From Rhizobium sp. TH2 (GTDB lineage Bacteria > Pseudomonadota > Alphaproteobacteria > Rhizobiales > Rhizobiaceae), in contig NZ_CP062231.1 in NCBI RefSeq assembly GCF_024707525.1, positions 4,402,001 to 4,466,000 of the forward strand: DNA of 64,000 bases, read 5' to 3'. The first letter of the stretch is position 1; each line of letters begins with the position of its first letter. The translations under genes and the position numbers were made by a program. Shown here one piece after another: positions 25,144 to 35,465 of this stretch. Under the pieces are notes generated by a model that was not told the origin of the DNA, did not search any database, and was given only the letters and a program-made list of their open reading frames with translations.

Positions 25144-28100
25144 TTAGGTCCCTCCCGCATCGCGCGCCAGATCGGTCAGCAGGCCGGCGGCGACGGTGAT
25201 GCGGGCGAGGTTCGGTTCACCGCTGTCGCTGAGGCCCGAGAGTTCCTCGACGATGCGGTTGATGCGGACCTGGTCCCCCGCATGCCAGGCCTCGACCGGA
25301 CGTTTCTCCTTGGCGTGATTGCCGAGCGCGGCGATCACGATGTCACGCCGCGAGGTGGCGATCTGGTCGATGCTGCGGGCGAGCGCCAGATTCTCGTAGT
25401 GGTCGGACGTGACGATCCTGTTGCCTGCCGCAAGAAGGCGCTCGACGCGGAAGGTCTGCGACACGTCGAAATAGCCCTCGGCGGCACGCGTCAGCGGCGC
25501 GTCGGTACGCTCGACGATCTGCATGATCTCCGGCACCAGGGCGAAAACCGAGAGGCCGGCGATCTCCTCCGCCAGCTTCGCCGGCACCCCCGCGTCGACA
25601 TATTCGGTCCGGCGTGCGGCATATTCCGGCGAATGCCGTCCGACCAGCGTCGGCTTGAGTTCCTTGAGCATGGCCTGAATGGTGCCGACGACGCTGGACA
25701 TGTCGTCCTTCACCATGGTGGTCTTCAACAGGAGGCGCGTCAGCACGGTGAAGACATGGCCGATTTCCGCATAGAGACGATTCTGCATCTGTCCGGAAAT
25801 CTTGCCGTCGAGCGCGTCGGTCTCGGTCCATAGCCGCGCGAGGTGGAAACCGTCGCGGGCGATGATCGATGCGCGCACCACGTCGGGCGCGGTGGCGGCC
25901 GTCGCATCCATCATGTTGACGACGAAGGGCGAACCGCCATGATTGATCGCCTCATTAGCGAGGACGGTCGCGATGATTTCGCGCCGTAGCCGGTGACTTG
26001 CGATATCGGCGGCGTTCGACTTCCGCATCTTGGCCGGGAAATATTCGGCGAGCGTTGCTTCGAAATAGGGATCGTCGGGTAGCGGGCTCGCCACCAGCGC
26101 ATCGAAGAGCACGATCTTGGCATAGGAGAGCAGAACGCCGATTTCCGCGCGGGTCAGCGGCTTTCCGGCCGCATAGCGCTCGGCAAGCGCGGCTTCATCA
26201 GGCAGGGTTTCGACCTTGCGGTTCAGTTGCTTCGTGCCTTCGAGCACGTTCATGAGGCGGGCCAGTTCCAAGCCGTTGGCCGTACCTTTCCGCTCCGTCA
26301 ACGAAATCGCCAGCGATTGCAGATAGTTGTTGCGCAGCACGAGCTCCGCCACCTCCTCGGTCATCGTTGGCAGCAGTTGGTCACGCTTCGCCCGCGTCAA
26401 CCGTCCGTCATGCATGGCGGCGGCAAGCGCGATCTTGATGTTGACCTCGACATCAGAGGTGTTGACGCCGGCCGAATTGTCGATCGCGTCGGAATTGCAC
26501 CGGCCGCCCTTCAGACCATAGGCGATACGCCCCTTCTGCGTGACGCCCAGATTGGCGCCTTCGCCGATCACCTTGGCGCGCACTTCGTCCGCGGCAATGC
26601 GGATCGGATCGTTGGCACGATCGCCGACATCGGCATCGGTTTCCGAGACCGATTTTACATAGGTGCCGATGCCACCGAACCAGAGCAGATCGACCGGGCT
26701 CCTGAGGATCGCACTCATGATCTCGAAGGGCGTTGTGACACTCTTGTCGATCCCGATGGCGGATGCCGCTTCCGGAGTCAGCGTCACCGATTTCGAGGCG
26801 CGGGAGATGATCATTGCCCCTTTCGAGAGCACGCTCTTGTCGAAATCCTGCCAGCTCGAACGAGGCAGGTTGAACAGCCGCTGACGCTCGGCGAGCGTCT
26901 TTGCCATGTCCGGGTCCGGATCGATGAAGATGTCGCGATGGTCGAAGGCGGCGATGAGCCGGATCTTCGGCGAAAGCAGCATGCCATTGCCGAAGACGTC
27001 GCCGGACATGTCGCCGACACCGGCCACCGTAAACGGTGTGGTCTGGATATCGATGTCCATCTCGCGGAAATGGCGTTTTGCCGTTTCCCAGGCGCCGCGG
27101 GCCGTGATCCCCATCTTCTTGTGGTCGTAACCCGCCGAACCGCCTGAGGCGAAGGCATCGTCGAGCCAGAAGCCTGCCTCCTGCGCAAGCGCATTGGCCG
27201 TGTCGGAAAAAGTCGCCGTGCCTTTGTCGGCCGCCACGACGAAATAGGGGTCGTCCCCATCGATGCGGACCGTATCCTGCGGCGGCACGATGTCGGCGCC
27301 TGAGATGTTGTCGGTGATCGAGAGCAGCGTGCGGATATAGGTCTTGTAGGCCTCGCGGCCGGCATTGAAGATCTCTTCACGGCTGCCGCCGGCCGGGAGC
27401 TTCTTCGGATAGAAGCCGCCCTTTGCGCCGACGGGCACGATGACGGCGTTCTTGACCTGCTGTGCCTTCACGAGGCCCAGTACTTCCGTCCGGTAATCCT
27501 CGGCGCGATCCGACCAGCGCAGGCCGCCGCGCGCGACTTTTCCGAAGCGCAGATGCACGCCTTCGACTTCGACGCCATAAACGAAGATTTCGCGGAACGG
27601 CCGCGGCGCCGGTAGGCCGTCCACCAATTTCGGATCGAGCTTGAAGGCGAGCATTGCCTTCGGTGACCCGTCGGGATTGCGCTGGAAATAGTTAGTGCGC
27701 AGCGTGGCGTCGATGACGTTGACGTAGCGGCGGAGGATGCGGTCGTCGTCGAGGCTCGGCACGTCGGAAAGCGCATTTTCGATCGCAGCGTGGAGGCCCT
27801 TGAGCTTCTTGGCGCGCGCCTTCTCCGCGAGCTTGATGTCGTGCTCGTCGTGGAAGAGACGGAACATGTTCGCGGCGATCTCTGGATATTTGTCCAGCGT
27901 CGCGGCGATATAATCCTGCGAATAGGCAATGCCCGCCTGGCGAAGATAGCGCGCATAGGCCCTCAGCACATTGGCTTCGCGCGCCGAAAGACCCGCGGAC
28001 AGGATCAGCCGGTTGAAGCTGTCATTGTCGATGGCGCCGTTGAAGGCGGCGACGAAGGCCTCTCCGAGCGCCGTGCCATATCGGTCGAGATCGATGGCCC

Positions 28101-29922
28101 CACCGCCGACAGCCTCGACCTTCATGTCGTGCAATACGACGGACTTCGCGGCACTCTCGGCAGCCGGCATCTCGATATCGAAGGTTCGCTCGCTGACCGC
28201 ATTGAAGCCGAGATTTTCCAGGAGCGGCACCCGGCGCGACAGTGCGAGCTGACCGCCCGAGTGGAAGATCTTGAGCGACAGCGCCGGGCCGTGCTCCTCC
28301 TCGCGGTGATAGAATTTGATGCGGATCGACTCACCCCTGGCACACGCGAGGATGTCGGGAAGATCGGCCACAGTCTCCTCGGGCGTGAAAGAGTCCTGGA
28401 AGGCGTTGTCGACGCGGATACTACCAGCCTCATGCCCGGCCAGAGCCTCGAATCGCTCGGCCCAGCGTGCGGTGATGCTGCGGACCTTGTCTTCGAGCTC
28501 CGCCTGGGGAACGCGCGGCGTCTTGCCGCTGTAACGGCCGATGATGAAATGGACGCGCGCGACACCGCCCTCGGGGAACGCCGGATAATAGGCGGAGACG
28601 CGGCCGTCATAAACGGTCTTCAAATAGGTCCCGATCTTCTCGCGGACGATGGAATCGTATTCCTCGCGCGGCACATAGACGAGCACGGAGACGAAACGAT
28701 CGAAATGGTCGATGCGCGGCAGCACGCGCACACGCGGCCGATCGGCCAGGTCGTTGATCTGTTCGGCGAAGGTTGCGAGCAATGTCGCATCGATCTGGAA
28801 GAGGTCGTCGCGCGGATAGGAGTCGAGCGTGTTGGCCAGCATGCGGCCCGAATGGCTCATCGGGTCAAAACCGAAATGGGCCTTGACCCACTCGACCTTG
28901 GAACGCAGGAGCGGAATCTCGTCCGGAGTGGAGGTATAGGCCGTCGAGGTGAAGAGACCGACGATGCGCAGCTCGCCGCTGACATTGCCCTTGCCATCGA
29001 AGCGCTTGACGCCGACATAATCCATATAGCCGCGACGGTGTACCACCGACTTGACGTTGGCCTTGGTCACGATCAGGAAGTCGGGACCATCGAGGAAAGC
29101 AAGGATCTCCGGGGTGGTGGTCACGGCGTCCGTGCCCGTGCGCAGAACGCGGACATCCGGGTCCGACAGGATACCGAGGCCCGCGCCCTTGTCGCGCTCG
29201 ACCTTGGCGTCCAATCCCTTGCCTGAATAGACATATTCCCGCATGCCGAGGAACGTGAAATTCCCGTTGCGCAGCCAGTCCAGGAAGGCGATTGCCTCGT
29301 CACGGTCAGCCTTTCTGCGGCCAGCATCATGAGCTGACAACTCCTCGATGACAGCGTCCATCTTGGAAAGCATCGGCTTCCAGCCGGAGACGACAAGGCC
29401 GACGTGCTCCAGCACCGTCTTCAGACGTTTCAACAGATCGGCGGATTGCGGCTCCGTCAGGGGCGCAAGGTGAAGCTGAATGTGGCTGACCCGACTTGTC
29501 GGCGTGCCTGAATGTTCGGCCGAATAGAGTTCCGGCGACTTGCCTTTCTCGACCACCAGCATCGGATGGACCGCCATATAGAGGTCGCGATAGCTGCTTG
29601 TCACCTCGCCCATGACTGATTCAAAAAGAAAGGGCTTATTGTGATCGGTCACCGAAAGCACGGAGACAGCCACGCCGCCCGGCTCGACATTTGCGACAGG
29701 CTCGATGCTGACGCGGGACGTCTTGCCGTTCCACGCAGCCAGCTCGCGGGCGGAATGCACGGCTGAATATGCCAGCATCTCCGGTGTGTAGAGCTTCAGG
29801 TCGTCGTCGCTCGCCCGATTGAAGAGAATTGCGGGGTCGAGATACGGCTTGCCAGTCCCCGCGGCAATGTCCCGCGCGCCATCGAACTGCTTCCGCCGCT
29901 TGAGATCAGGTTTTCCAGCCAT
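25144..29922 (-). CDS. NAD-specific glutamate dehydrogenase, large (~180 kDa) type
   Basis: A 1592-residue cytoplasmic enzyme of the large NAD-GDH class known from Caulobacter, Pseudomonas and Streptomyces. It oxidises glutamate to 2-oxoglutarate and ammonium. The long N-terminal regulatory part contains ACT-like segments. The central catalytic domain shows VIVPVGAKGGFYPKKL with the catalytic Lys, ADKGTATFSDTAN, FASGGSAGYDHKKMGITARGA and VAGVGDMSGDVFGNGML (nucleotide site); a long helical C-terminal domain closes it. The start at 29922 has GGGAGGAG 5 nt upstream. It is monocistronic. In this window it would take up glutamate made by the transaminase and glutamylation pathways. Confidence 0.95.
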   Translation of the reverse strand: MAGKPDLKRRKQFDGARDIAAGTGKPYLDPAILFNRASDDDLKLYTPEMLAYSAVHSARELAAWNGKTSRVSIEPVANVEPGGVAVSVLSVTDHNKPFLFESVMGEVTSSYRDLYMAVHPMLVVEKGKSPELYSAEHSGTPTSRVSHIQLHLAPLTEPQSADLLKRLKTVLEHVGLVVSGWKPMLSKMDAVIEELSAHDAGRRKADRDEAIAFLDWLRNGNFTFLGMREYVYSGKGLDAKVERDKGAGLGILSDPDVRVLRTGTDAVTTTPEILAFLDGPDFLIVTKANVKSVVHRRGYMDYVGVKRFDGKGNVSGELRIVGLFTSTAYTSTPDEIPLLRSKVEWVKAHFGFDPMSHSGRMLANTLDSYPRDDLFQIDATLLATFAEQINDLADRPRVRVLPRIDHFDRFVSVLVYVPREEYDSIVREKIGTYLKTVYDGRVSAYYPAFPEGGVARVHFIIGRYSGKTPRVPQAELEDKVRSITARWAERFEALAGHEAGSIRVDNAFQDSFTPEETVADLPDILACARGESIRIKFYHREEEHGPALSLKIFHSGGQLALSRRVPLLENLGFNAVSERTFDIEMPAAESAAKSVVLHDMKVEAVGGGAIDLDRYGTALGEAFVAAFNGAIDNDSFNRLILSAGLSAREANVLRAYARYLRQAGIAYSQDYIAATLDKYPEIAANMFRLFHDEHDIKLAEKARAKKLKGLHAAIENALSDVPSLDDDRILRRYVNVIDATLRTNYFQRNPDGSPKAMLAFKLDPKLVDGLPAPRPFREIFVYGVEVEGVHLRFGKVARGGLRWSDRAEDYRTEVLGLVKAQQVKNAVIVPVGAKGGFYPKKLPAGGSREEIFNAGREAYKTYIRTLLSITDNISGADIVPPQDTVRIDGDDPYFVVAADKGTATFSDTANALAQEAGFWLDDAFASGGSAGYDHKKMGITARGAWETAKRHFREMDIDIQTTPFTVAGVGDMSGDVFGNGMLLSPKIRLIAAFDHRDIFIDPDPDMAKTLAERQRLFNLPRSSWQDFDKSVLSKGAMIISRASKSVTLTPEAASAIGIDKSVTTPFEIMSAILRSPVDLLWFGGIGTYVKSVSETDADVGDRANDPIRIAADEVRAKVIGEGANLGVTQKGRIAYGLKGGRCNSDAIDNSAGVNTSDVEVNIKIALAAAMHDGRLTRAKRDQLLPTMTEEVAELVLRNNYLQSLAISLTERKGTANGLELARLMNVLEGTKQLNRKVETLPDEAALAERYAAGKPLTRAEIGVLLSYAKIVLFDALVASPLPDDPYFEATLAEYFPAKMRKSNAADIASHRLRREIIATVLANEAINHGGSPFVVNMMDATAATAPDVVRASIIARDGFHLARLWTETDALDGKISGQMQNRLYAEIGHVFTVLTRLLLKTTMVKDDMSSVVGTIQAMLKELKPTLVGRHSPEYAARRTEYVDAGVPAKLAEEIAGLSVFALVPEIMQIVERTDAPLTRAAEGYFDVSQTFRVERLLAAGNRIVTSDHYENLALARSIDQIATSRRDIVIAALGNHAKEKRPVEAWHAGDQVRINRIVEELSGLSDSGEPNLARITVAAGLLTDLARDAGGT

Positions 29923-30130
29923 TTGTCGCTCCTCCCGATTGACGTATTCTTTTGATTACGGCCGCACCGTCATCACCATAACCAACTTCTCTTATTATGG
30001 CTTCGAAAGAAATGCATCGCCCTCTGCGACAGCGCAGCCTGCGTTGACACTATTCGGTTTTGATTGGATGTGAACCACCAGCCCCCTCCAATTGTCAGAT
30101 GGGTGCATCTTATTGCGAGGTCGGTAGCTA

Positions 30131-30940
30131 TCATGCCCGAGCTTGGGCAGCCGGGATTTTCGAGTTGTGGAAACCCAGCTTCTCGGAGATTTCTCTGGCG
30201 GCATTCAGCAGGCTATCGAGATAGGCCGTTCGATTTCGCAGGCCATCTTCTCGCGGGGCAACCAGGCAAAGCGTGGCGATACAGGTGCCGTCAACCTGAT
30301 GAATCGGCACTGCAAAGCAATGGGTGAAATTCTCGACTTCGCTGTTGAAGGTGAAATAACCATCAGACTCGGCACGCCGTACCTGCGCTATGAAATCGGC
30401 GGTTTCCAGTCTGCGCGCGCTCGGCAGGATGAAATCCTCCGGCGGGATCAGGTCCAGAATCTGCTCGTCGGCGAGATGCGAAACCAGCAGTCGGCCGGAA
30501 GCCGTCCACGGAATTGGTACGAGTTCGCCGACATTGGAGGAGATGCGGAACGGACGGATACCCTCGCGCATCATGGCAACCGTATATTTGTCGCCTTCGA
30601 GCAGGCACATCTGCGCGGTTTCCCGGGTTTCCTCGGCAAGCCGCACCAGCATGCGGTCGCATTCCCGCATCAGGTCGAATTGCTGGGCATAAGCCGTGCC
30701 GAGGAAATAAAGGCGGCGGCCGAGGAAGACCCGGCCATCGCCACCCTGATAGTCCAGCATCCCATGACTGAGCAGCAGATTGACCAGTTCGTAGATGGAC
30801 GAACGTGGCGCACCGATCTCCGAGGCGATCTCGTTCGGGCGCATCGGCTGACGCTTGACCCGCAGGAATTCCAGGATCTCGAAAGCCCGATCCAAACCGC
30901 GCGTGCGCCGCGATATCGTGTCGCCGATGGCCTCGGCCAT
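30131..30940 (-). CDS. IclR-family transcriptional regulator
   Basis: A 269-residue regulator. The N-terminal winged helix (AFEILEFLRVKRQPMRPNEIASEIG, followed by SSIYELVNLLLSHGML) leads into the IclR effector domain (FNSEVENFTHCFAVPIHQ and CLVAPRED near the end). The start is the ATG at 30940 with GGAGAA 6 nt upstream. A GTG 36 bp further upstream would overlap the RidA gene but has no ribosome site. It is the last gene of the amino-acid importer operon and the best candidate to bind the inverted repeat at 34419-34436. Confidence 0.88.
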   Translation of the reverse strand: MAEAIGDTISRRTRGLDRAFEILEFLRVKRQPMRPNEIASEIGAPRSSIYELVNLLLSHGMLDYQGGDGRVFLGRRLYFLGTAYAQQFDLMRECDRMLVRLAEETRETAQMCLLEGDKYTVAMMREGIRPFRISSNVGELVPIPWTASGRLLVSHLADEQILDLIPPEDFILPSARRLETADFIAQVRRAESDGYFTFNSEVENFTHCFAVPIHQVDGTCIATLCLVAPREDGLRNRTAYLDSLLNAAREISEKLGFHNSKIPAAQARA

Positions 30941-30959
30941 GCCGTTCTCCAGACTATCT

Positions 30960-31349
30960 CTATCCGCGATCCGCACGATAGGCGACGCAGTCGACTTCCA
31001 CTTTGCAATCGACCATCATGCGCGACTGAACGCAAGCGCGCGCCGGAGGGTTCTTGCCAAAATACTCCGCATAGACGCCGTTGAAGCTCCAGAAATCCCT
31101 GGGATCATCGAGCCAGACGCCGATCCGCACCACATCATCGACGGTGTAGCCCGCCTCGTGAAGGATGGCGATCATGTTTTCGATCGCCCTGCGGCTCTCG
31201 GAGATGATGCCGCCCTTGACGATCTCGCCGTTTTCCATCGGAACCTGGCCGGAAACGTGGAGCCAGCCATTGGCCTCCACCGCACGTGCAAAGGGCAAGG
31301 CTTGACCGCCCGCTCCCGTTTCGCCTGCGCCATAGCGTTTGATTGTCAC
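30960..31349 (-). CDS. RidA-family (YjgF) protein
   Basis: A 129-residue Rid-fold protein. GWLHVSGQVPM, MIAILHEAGYTVDDVVRIGVWL and PPARACVQSRMMVDCKVEVDCVAY cover the family core; the Arg in QSRMMVD is at the position of the catalytic Arg that guides water to enamine/imine intermediates. Rid proteins deaminate reactive 2-aminoacrylate-like imines from amino-acid metabolism. It lies between the ATPase and IclR genes, with a 16-bp gap after the ATPase gene in the transcriptional sense reversed, so it is part of the importer operon. Confidence 0.88.
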   Translation of the reverse strand: MTIKRYGAGETGAGGQALPFARAVEANGWLHVSGQVPMENGEIVKGGIISESRRAIENMIAILHEAGYTVDDVVRIGVWLDDPRDFWSFNGVYAEYFGKNPPARACVQSRMMVDCKVEVDCVAYRADRG

Positions 31350-31365
31350 AATTGTTCTCCGCTTT

Positions 31366-32136
<771 letters not shown>

Positions 32137-32143
32137 CGGATCC

Positions 32144-32812
32144 TCATGACGCGACGGTTACCTTGCGCTCGACATAACGGCCGAAGCGCTCGATGCCGTA
32201 ATTGATGACGAAATAGAGAAAGCCCGCGAAGAAATAGAATTCGAGGCTCATGAAGGTGCGGGAAATCTGCTCCTGCGTTCGGAGCAGAAGCTCGGCCACG
32301 CCGATGATCGACAGCAGCGTCGAGGCCTTGACCATTTCGGCTGCCGTGTTCACCCAGGCCGGCAGGGCCGAACGCAGCGCCTGCGGGCCGAGCACATAGA
32401 CGAAGGTCTGCGAGAAGGTGAGCCCGATTGCCTTCGCGGCTTCGGTCTGGCCGCTCGGGATCGATTGCAGGGCGCCGCGCGTCAACTCGCCGACATGCGA
32501 ACTGCAGAAGACCGAAAGTGCGAGGACGCCGGCCTGGAACGGGCCGAGGTCGATGCCGATCGTGCTCAGCACATAATAGCTCGCCAGAACCAGGACCAGC
32601 ACCGGCGTGCCACGGATGAAATCCGTGTAGCCGCGGATCAACCAGCGGAAGGGCCGATAGCCATAGGTGAGGACCAGCCCGACGGCGACACCGAGCAGGG
32701 TGCCGGCGAGGATGGCGAAAAACGAGATCGAGATGGTGACGCCGAGGCCTTTCAGGATCGGAAGCCGCGCGAGCCATAGCTGGTCGAAAAATGCGAAGCA
32801 CTCCATCGCCAT
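32144..32812 (-). CDS. Amino acid ABC transporter permease B (HisM/GlnP-like)
   Basis: A 222-residue inner-membrane protein with about five spans and the amino-acid permease signature TEAAKAIGLTFSQTFVYVLGP, preceded by YTDFIRGTPVLVLVLASYY. The start at 32812 overlaps the TGA of the first permease by one base (TGATG). A much longer open extension upstream runs antisense-like through permease A and is not coding. Confidence 0.92.
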   Translation of the reverse strand: MAMECFAFFDQLWLARLPILKGLGVTISISFFAILAGTLLGVAVGLVLTYGYRPFRWLIRGYTDFIRGTPVLVLVLASYYVLSTIGIDLGPFQAGVLALSVFCSSHVGELTRGALQSIPSGQTEAAKAIGLTFSQTFVYVLGPQALRSALPAWVNTAAEMVKASTLLSIIGVAELLLRTQEQISRTFMSLEFYFFAGFLYFVINYGIERFGRYVERKVTVAS

Positions 32813-33474
32813 CACCGTGGAACCGAAAGCCGCCGCTCGACCTGCCGGAGGAAGGCGGCAAGCAGCGAGCAGGTGGCGACATAAAGGCAACTCGCGACGA
32901 TCCAGGTCTCGATCACCCGGAAGGTCTCGACGTTGATCTTGCGCGCCTCGAAGGTGAGTTCCGGCACCGCGATGGCCGCGGCAAGCGACGTATCCTTGAA
33001 CAGCGAGATGAAAGTGCTCGAGAGTGACGGCAGGACGTTGCGCAGCATCAATGGGATGATGATCGAGGTGCGGATCTGCATCTCCGTCAGGCCGATGGCG
33101 AGCCCGGCCTCGCGCTGGCCCGAAGGCACGGAGAGCAACCCGCCACGAAACACTTCGGCGAGATAGGCGCCGGAATAGAGCGCCAAGGTCATCACAAAGC
33201 TCTCGATCTTGCCAAGCCGTATGCCGAGTTCCGGCAGCGCGAAATAGCTGAAGAGTACCAGCACCAGGATCGGCGTGTTGCGGATCACCGTGACATAGAG
33301 GCCGGCGGGCTTCCTCAACCAGGGTGATTTCGACACCAGGGCGAAGGCGACGACGAGGCCGATGGCGAACCCAATGAGTATCGACCCCACGGCAAGGCCA
33401 AGGCTCAGCGCCAACCCCTCGAGCAACAGGTCGAAGCTCCGCCAGACGGCGGCGAAATTCAGAGTATAGCCCAT
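32812..33474 (-). CDS. Amino acid ABC transporter permease A (HisQ/GlnP-like)
   Basis: A 220-residue permease. YVTVIRNTPILVLVLFSYFAL and the EAA-type loop REAGLAIGLTEMQIRTSIIIP define the polar amino acid family. It starts at 33474, 69 bp after the binding-protein stop; that gap holds the strong hairpin at 33503-33529. It is coupled to permease B by TGATG. Confidence 0.92.
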   Translation of the reverse strand: MGYTLNFAAVWRSFDLLLEGLALSLGLAVGSILIGFAIGLVVAFALVSKSPWLRKPAGLYVTVIRNTPILVLVLFSYFALPELGIRLGKIESFVMTLALYSGAYLAEVFRGGLLSVPSGQREAGLAIGLTEMQIRTSIIIPLMLRNVLPSLSSTFISLFKDTSLAAAIAVPELTFEARKINVETFRVIETWIVASCLYVATCSLLAAFLRQVERRLSVPR

Positions 33475-33502
33475 GCAAGCCCACGATCCATCAAACGTTC
33501 CA

Positions 33503-33529
33503 GCGGCTCCACCCGATCGGTGGAGCCGC
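33503..33529 (-). promoter_or_regulatory. Intercistronic hairpin after the amino-acid binding-protein gene
   Basis: A 10-bp perfect stem (GCGGCTCCAC with GTGGAGCCGC), extendable to 11, with a 5-7 nt loop and no following T-run on the minus strand. It is placed 14 bp after the binding-protein stop, so it is more likely an mRNA-stabilising or attenuating hairpin than a full terminator. Confidence 0.6.
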
Positions 33530-33543
33530 GAGGGGAGAATGGC

Positions 33544-34386
33544 TTACTGGAACTCGACCGGGAAGCCGATTTTCGGCGGCGCCAGATCCTTGCCGAACCA
33601 CATCTTGAAGGATTTCGCATAGAAATCGAACTCGACGCCGGTCATGGCTTCATGCAGCGCGGTGTTGGTGAAATTCAGCCAATCCTGATCGCCGCGCTTG
33701 ACACCGCAGGCATAGGTCTGCGGGTTCCAGCCGTAGCCGGCGTCTTTGTAGCGGCCGGGATTCTGCGTCATGTACCAGGCCAGCGACGACTGATCGGTGG
33801 CAGCGGCATCGGAGCGGCCGGATTCGAGCGCCTGATAGATCAGGTCCACTGACTCGTACTGGTCGACCTTGGCTTCCGGCAAGGCGGCATGCACCATGGC
33901 TTCGGCATAGACATTCTGCAGCACCGAAATCGTGACGGCGGAGCCTGCGGCCTTCATTGCCGCGTAGTCGGCATATTTGCTGTCGGCCTTCAGCATGAGG
34001 CCCACGCCTTCGCGGTAATAGGGAATCGTGAAGGCGATCTGCTGGGCGCGCTCACCGGTCACCGTCATGAACTGGCAGGTGATATCCACCTTGCCGGTGG
34101 TGATGTTCGGAATGCGGGCATCCGACGACTGGTTGACATACTCCACCTTCTCCGGATCGCCGAACAGGGCCTTGGCGATGATGTGGCCCATATCCACGTC
34201 GAAGCCGACCAGCTTGTCGCTGGCATCCTTGAAATGCCAGGGCGCATTCGTGCTGCCGGTTCCAACGATCAGATGGCCGCGAGCAAGAATTTCGTCGAGC
34301 TTGCTGCCGTCAGCGAATGCGGGCGTCGACGAAAGAAGGGTGGCGGCGACCAGCGAGATCAATCTGGCACGGAGGGTCATAGACAT
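33544..34386 (-). CDS. Amino acid ABC transporter substrate-binding protein
   Basis: A 280-residue periplasmic family 3 binding protein. The Sec signal RLISLVAATLLSSTPAFA is followed by DGSKLDEILARGHLIVGTG. GFDVDMGHIIAKALFG and DARIPNITTGKVDITCQFMTVTGERA carry the usual ligand-site Asp/Arg residues. Two Cys (in ITCQF and TYACG) could form a disulfide. The start is the ATG at 34386, with GGGGAAA upstream. It is first in the importer/RidA/IclR operon. Confidence 0.92.
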   Translation of the reverse strand: MSMTLRARLISLVAATLLSSTPAFADGSKLDEILARGHLIVGTGSTNAPWHFKDASDKLVGFDVDMGHIIAKALFGDPEKVEYVNQSSDARIPNITTGKVDITCQFMTVTGERAQQIAFTIPYYREGVGLMLKADSKYADYAAMKAAGSAVTISVLQNVYAEAMVHAALPEAKVDQYESVDLIYQALESGRSDAAATDQSSLAWYMTQNPGRYKDAGYGWNPQTYACGVKRGDQDWLNFTNTALHEAMTGVEFDFYAKSFKMWFGKDLAPPKIGFPVEFQ

Positions 34387-34418
34387 TGCATTTCCCCTTT
34401 TTGACTGTTTTTCCCAGT

Positions 34419-34436
34419 TGTCCAATATATCGGACA
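34419..34436. promoter_or_regulatory. Inverted repeat, candidate operator of the amino-acid importer operon
   Basis: TGTCC-N8-GGACA with an AT-rich centre, 33-50 bp before the binding-protein start. Its size and symmetry fit IclR- or GntR-type operators, and an IclR gene ends the same operon. Confidence 0.5.
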
Positions 34437-34460
34437 TGTGTCCGTGTTATTGGATTTTGA

Positions 34461-34490
34461 TATCCAGCGACATGAGGAACGAATTGTCAA
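34461..34490 (-). promoter_or_regulatory. Possible promoter of the amino-acid importer operon
   Basis: Minus strand -35 TTGACA (34490-34485), an 18-bp spacer and -10 TGGATA (34466-34461). Transcription would start near 34454, putting the inverted repeat at 34419-34436 just downstream of the start, where a repressor could block. Confidence 0.4.
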
Positions 34491-34706
34491 GAGAGGAGGC
34501 CAAATAAAGTCGTTCGCCAATGCGCCCGCGACAGCGCGGTGGCGGCTGAAATGTGGTGATGGAATGCGAACCCTGCTGCCGCTCGAAATGCGGCAGTCTT
34601 AACTTGATCGCGTCAAGGTGAAGGTCAGGGTCAACTATGTCTTAGGCCTTCGGGGATCAGTCGGTCATGCCCGTGCGGCGCAAGCCCATGCTCGGACCCG
34701 CGAGCA
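34491..34706. other. Remainder of the 320-bp gap between importer and TetR genes
   Basis: Together with the promoter and operator just described, this is the only stretch over 300 bp without a gene. It contains a short hairpin (CTGCCGC/GCGGCAG around 34570-34594) that could end the TetR transcript, but has no T-run on that strand. No plausible coding frame with a ribosome site was found. Confidence 0.4.
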
Positions 34707-35366
34707 TCAGGCGGATGCGAGATCGATATGGCGGGGAAAGGCCTGGTGCAGCAATCTCAGCACGGTTTTCCGGAACACGTCGGAATCGGCGGATGGCGGA
34801 TTGACGTGATCCCAGAACCAGGCGCCGTGGACCAGGTAGTTGAGTCCCTCCGACAGGACGACCGGATCGACTGAATCGTAGCCACCATCACGGGCGATCT
34901 CGGCGATCAGGTCGCGCGATTCCGCGTTGTAGCCGAGGTCTCCTGGCAGGCCGATCTCATGGTAAAGCTGCATGCTGTTGCGGTCGCTGGCGAATACGAC
35001 GAATACCGAAACCCATTTCGGATGCAGCCGGCCGAAACGCTGCGCGCAATCGACCGCGCCCAGCAGGCGCTGGACTGGAGTCAAACCGGGCGCGCGTACC
35101 ATGGTCTCCCACAGCCGGTCGTATTGCTCGCTCAGATATTGCAGCACCGCCCTGAACAGGTTTTCCTTGCTTTGAAAATGGAACACCACCAGCGCCGTGG
35201 ACGCGTTGACCTGCCTGGCGATGCGCTGCATCGTCAGGCTCGCGAGGCCCTCGTCGGCGATCAGGTCGATCGTGGCGTCGATAATGCGCTGCACGCTCGC
35301 CTCGCCGCGCTCCCGCCGGCGATCCCGGGTAGCTGGATTGGCTTGTGAAAGCTTCGCCTCTGTCAT
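34707..35366 (-). CDS. TetR-family transcriptional regulator
   Basis: A 219-residue regulator if the ATG at 35366 (MTEAKLSQ) is used; a further 14 codons are open upstream. The HTH region is IIDATIDLIADEGLASLTMQRIARQV followed by ASTALVVFHFQSKENLF (about residues 27-70), and the C-terminal domain resembles BetI-like regulators. It is the last gene of the second Pot-type operon, 99 bp after the amidase stop. The palindrome in that operon's promoter (41028-41037) is the obvious target. The ribosome site is weak, so the start is uncertain. Confidence 0.85.
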   Translation of the reverse strand: MTEAKLSQANPATRDRRRERGEASVQRIIDATIDLIADEGLASLTMQRIARQVNASTALVVFHFQSKENLFRAVLQYLSEQYDRLWETMVRAPGLTPVQRLLGAVDCAQRFGRLHPKWVSVFVVFASDRNSMQLYHEIGLPGDLGYNAESRDLIAEIARDGGYDSVDPVVLSEGLNYLVHGAWFWDHVNPPSADSDVFRKTVLRLLHQAFPRHIDLASA

Positions 35367-35465
35367 TGGGCCTGCACTTCTCTGGTCACTGGTGCGCCGA
35401 TCGCCCAATCATCACAATCGCCGTCTTTGATCAAGCACCGGCGGACAAGACTGTTGGCTGGCCAA

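Noticed and set aside
27790..29226. Plus-strand frame of 478 codons opposite NAD-glutamate dehydrogenase
   Set aside because: It is a shadow of the conserved dehydrogenase; no domain or start signal.
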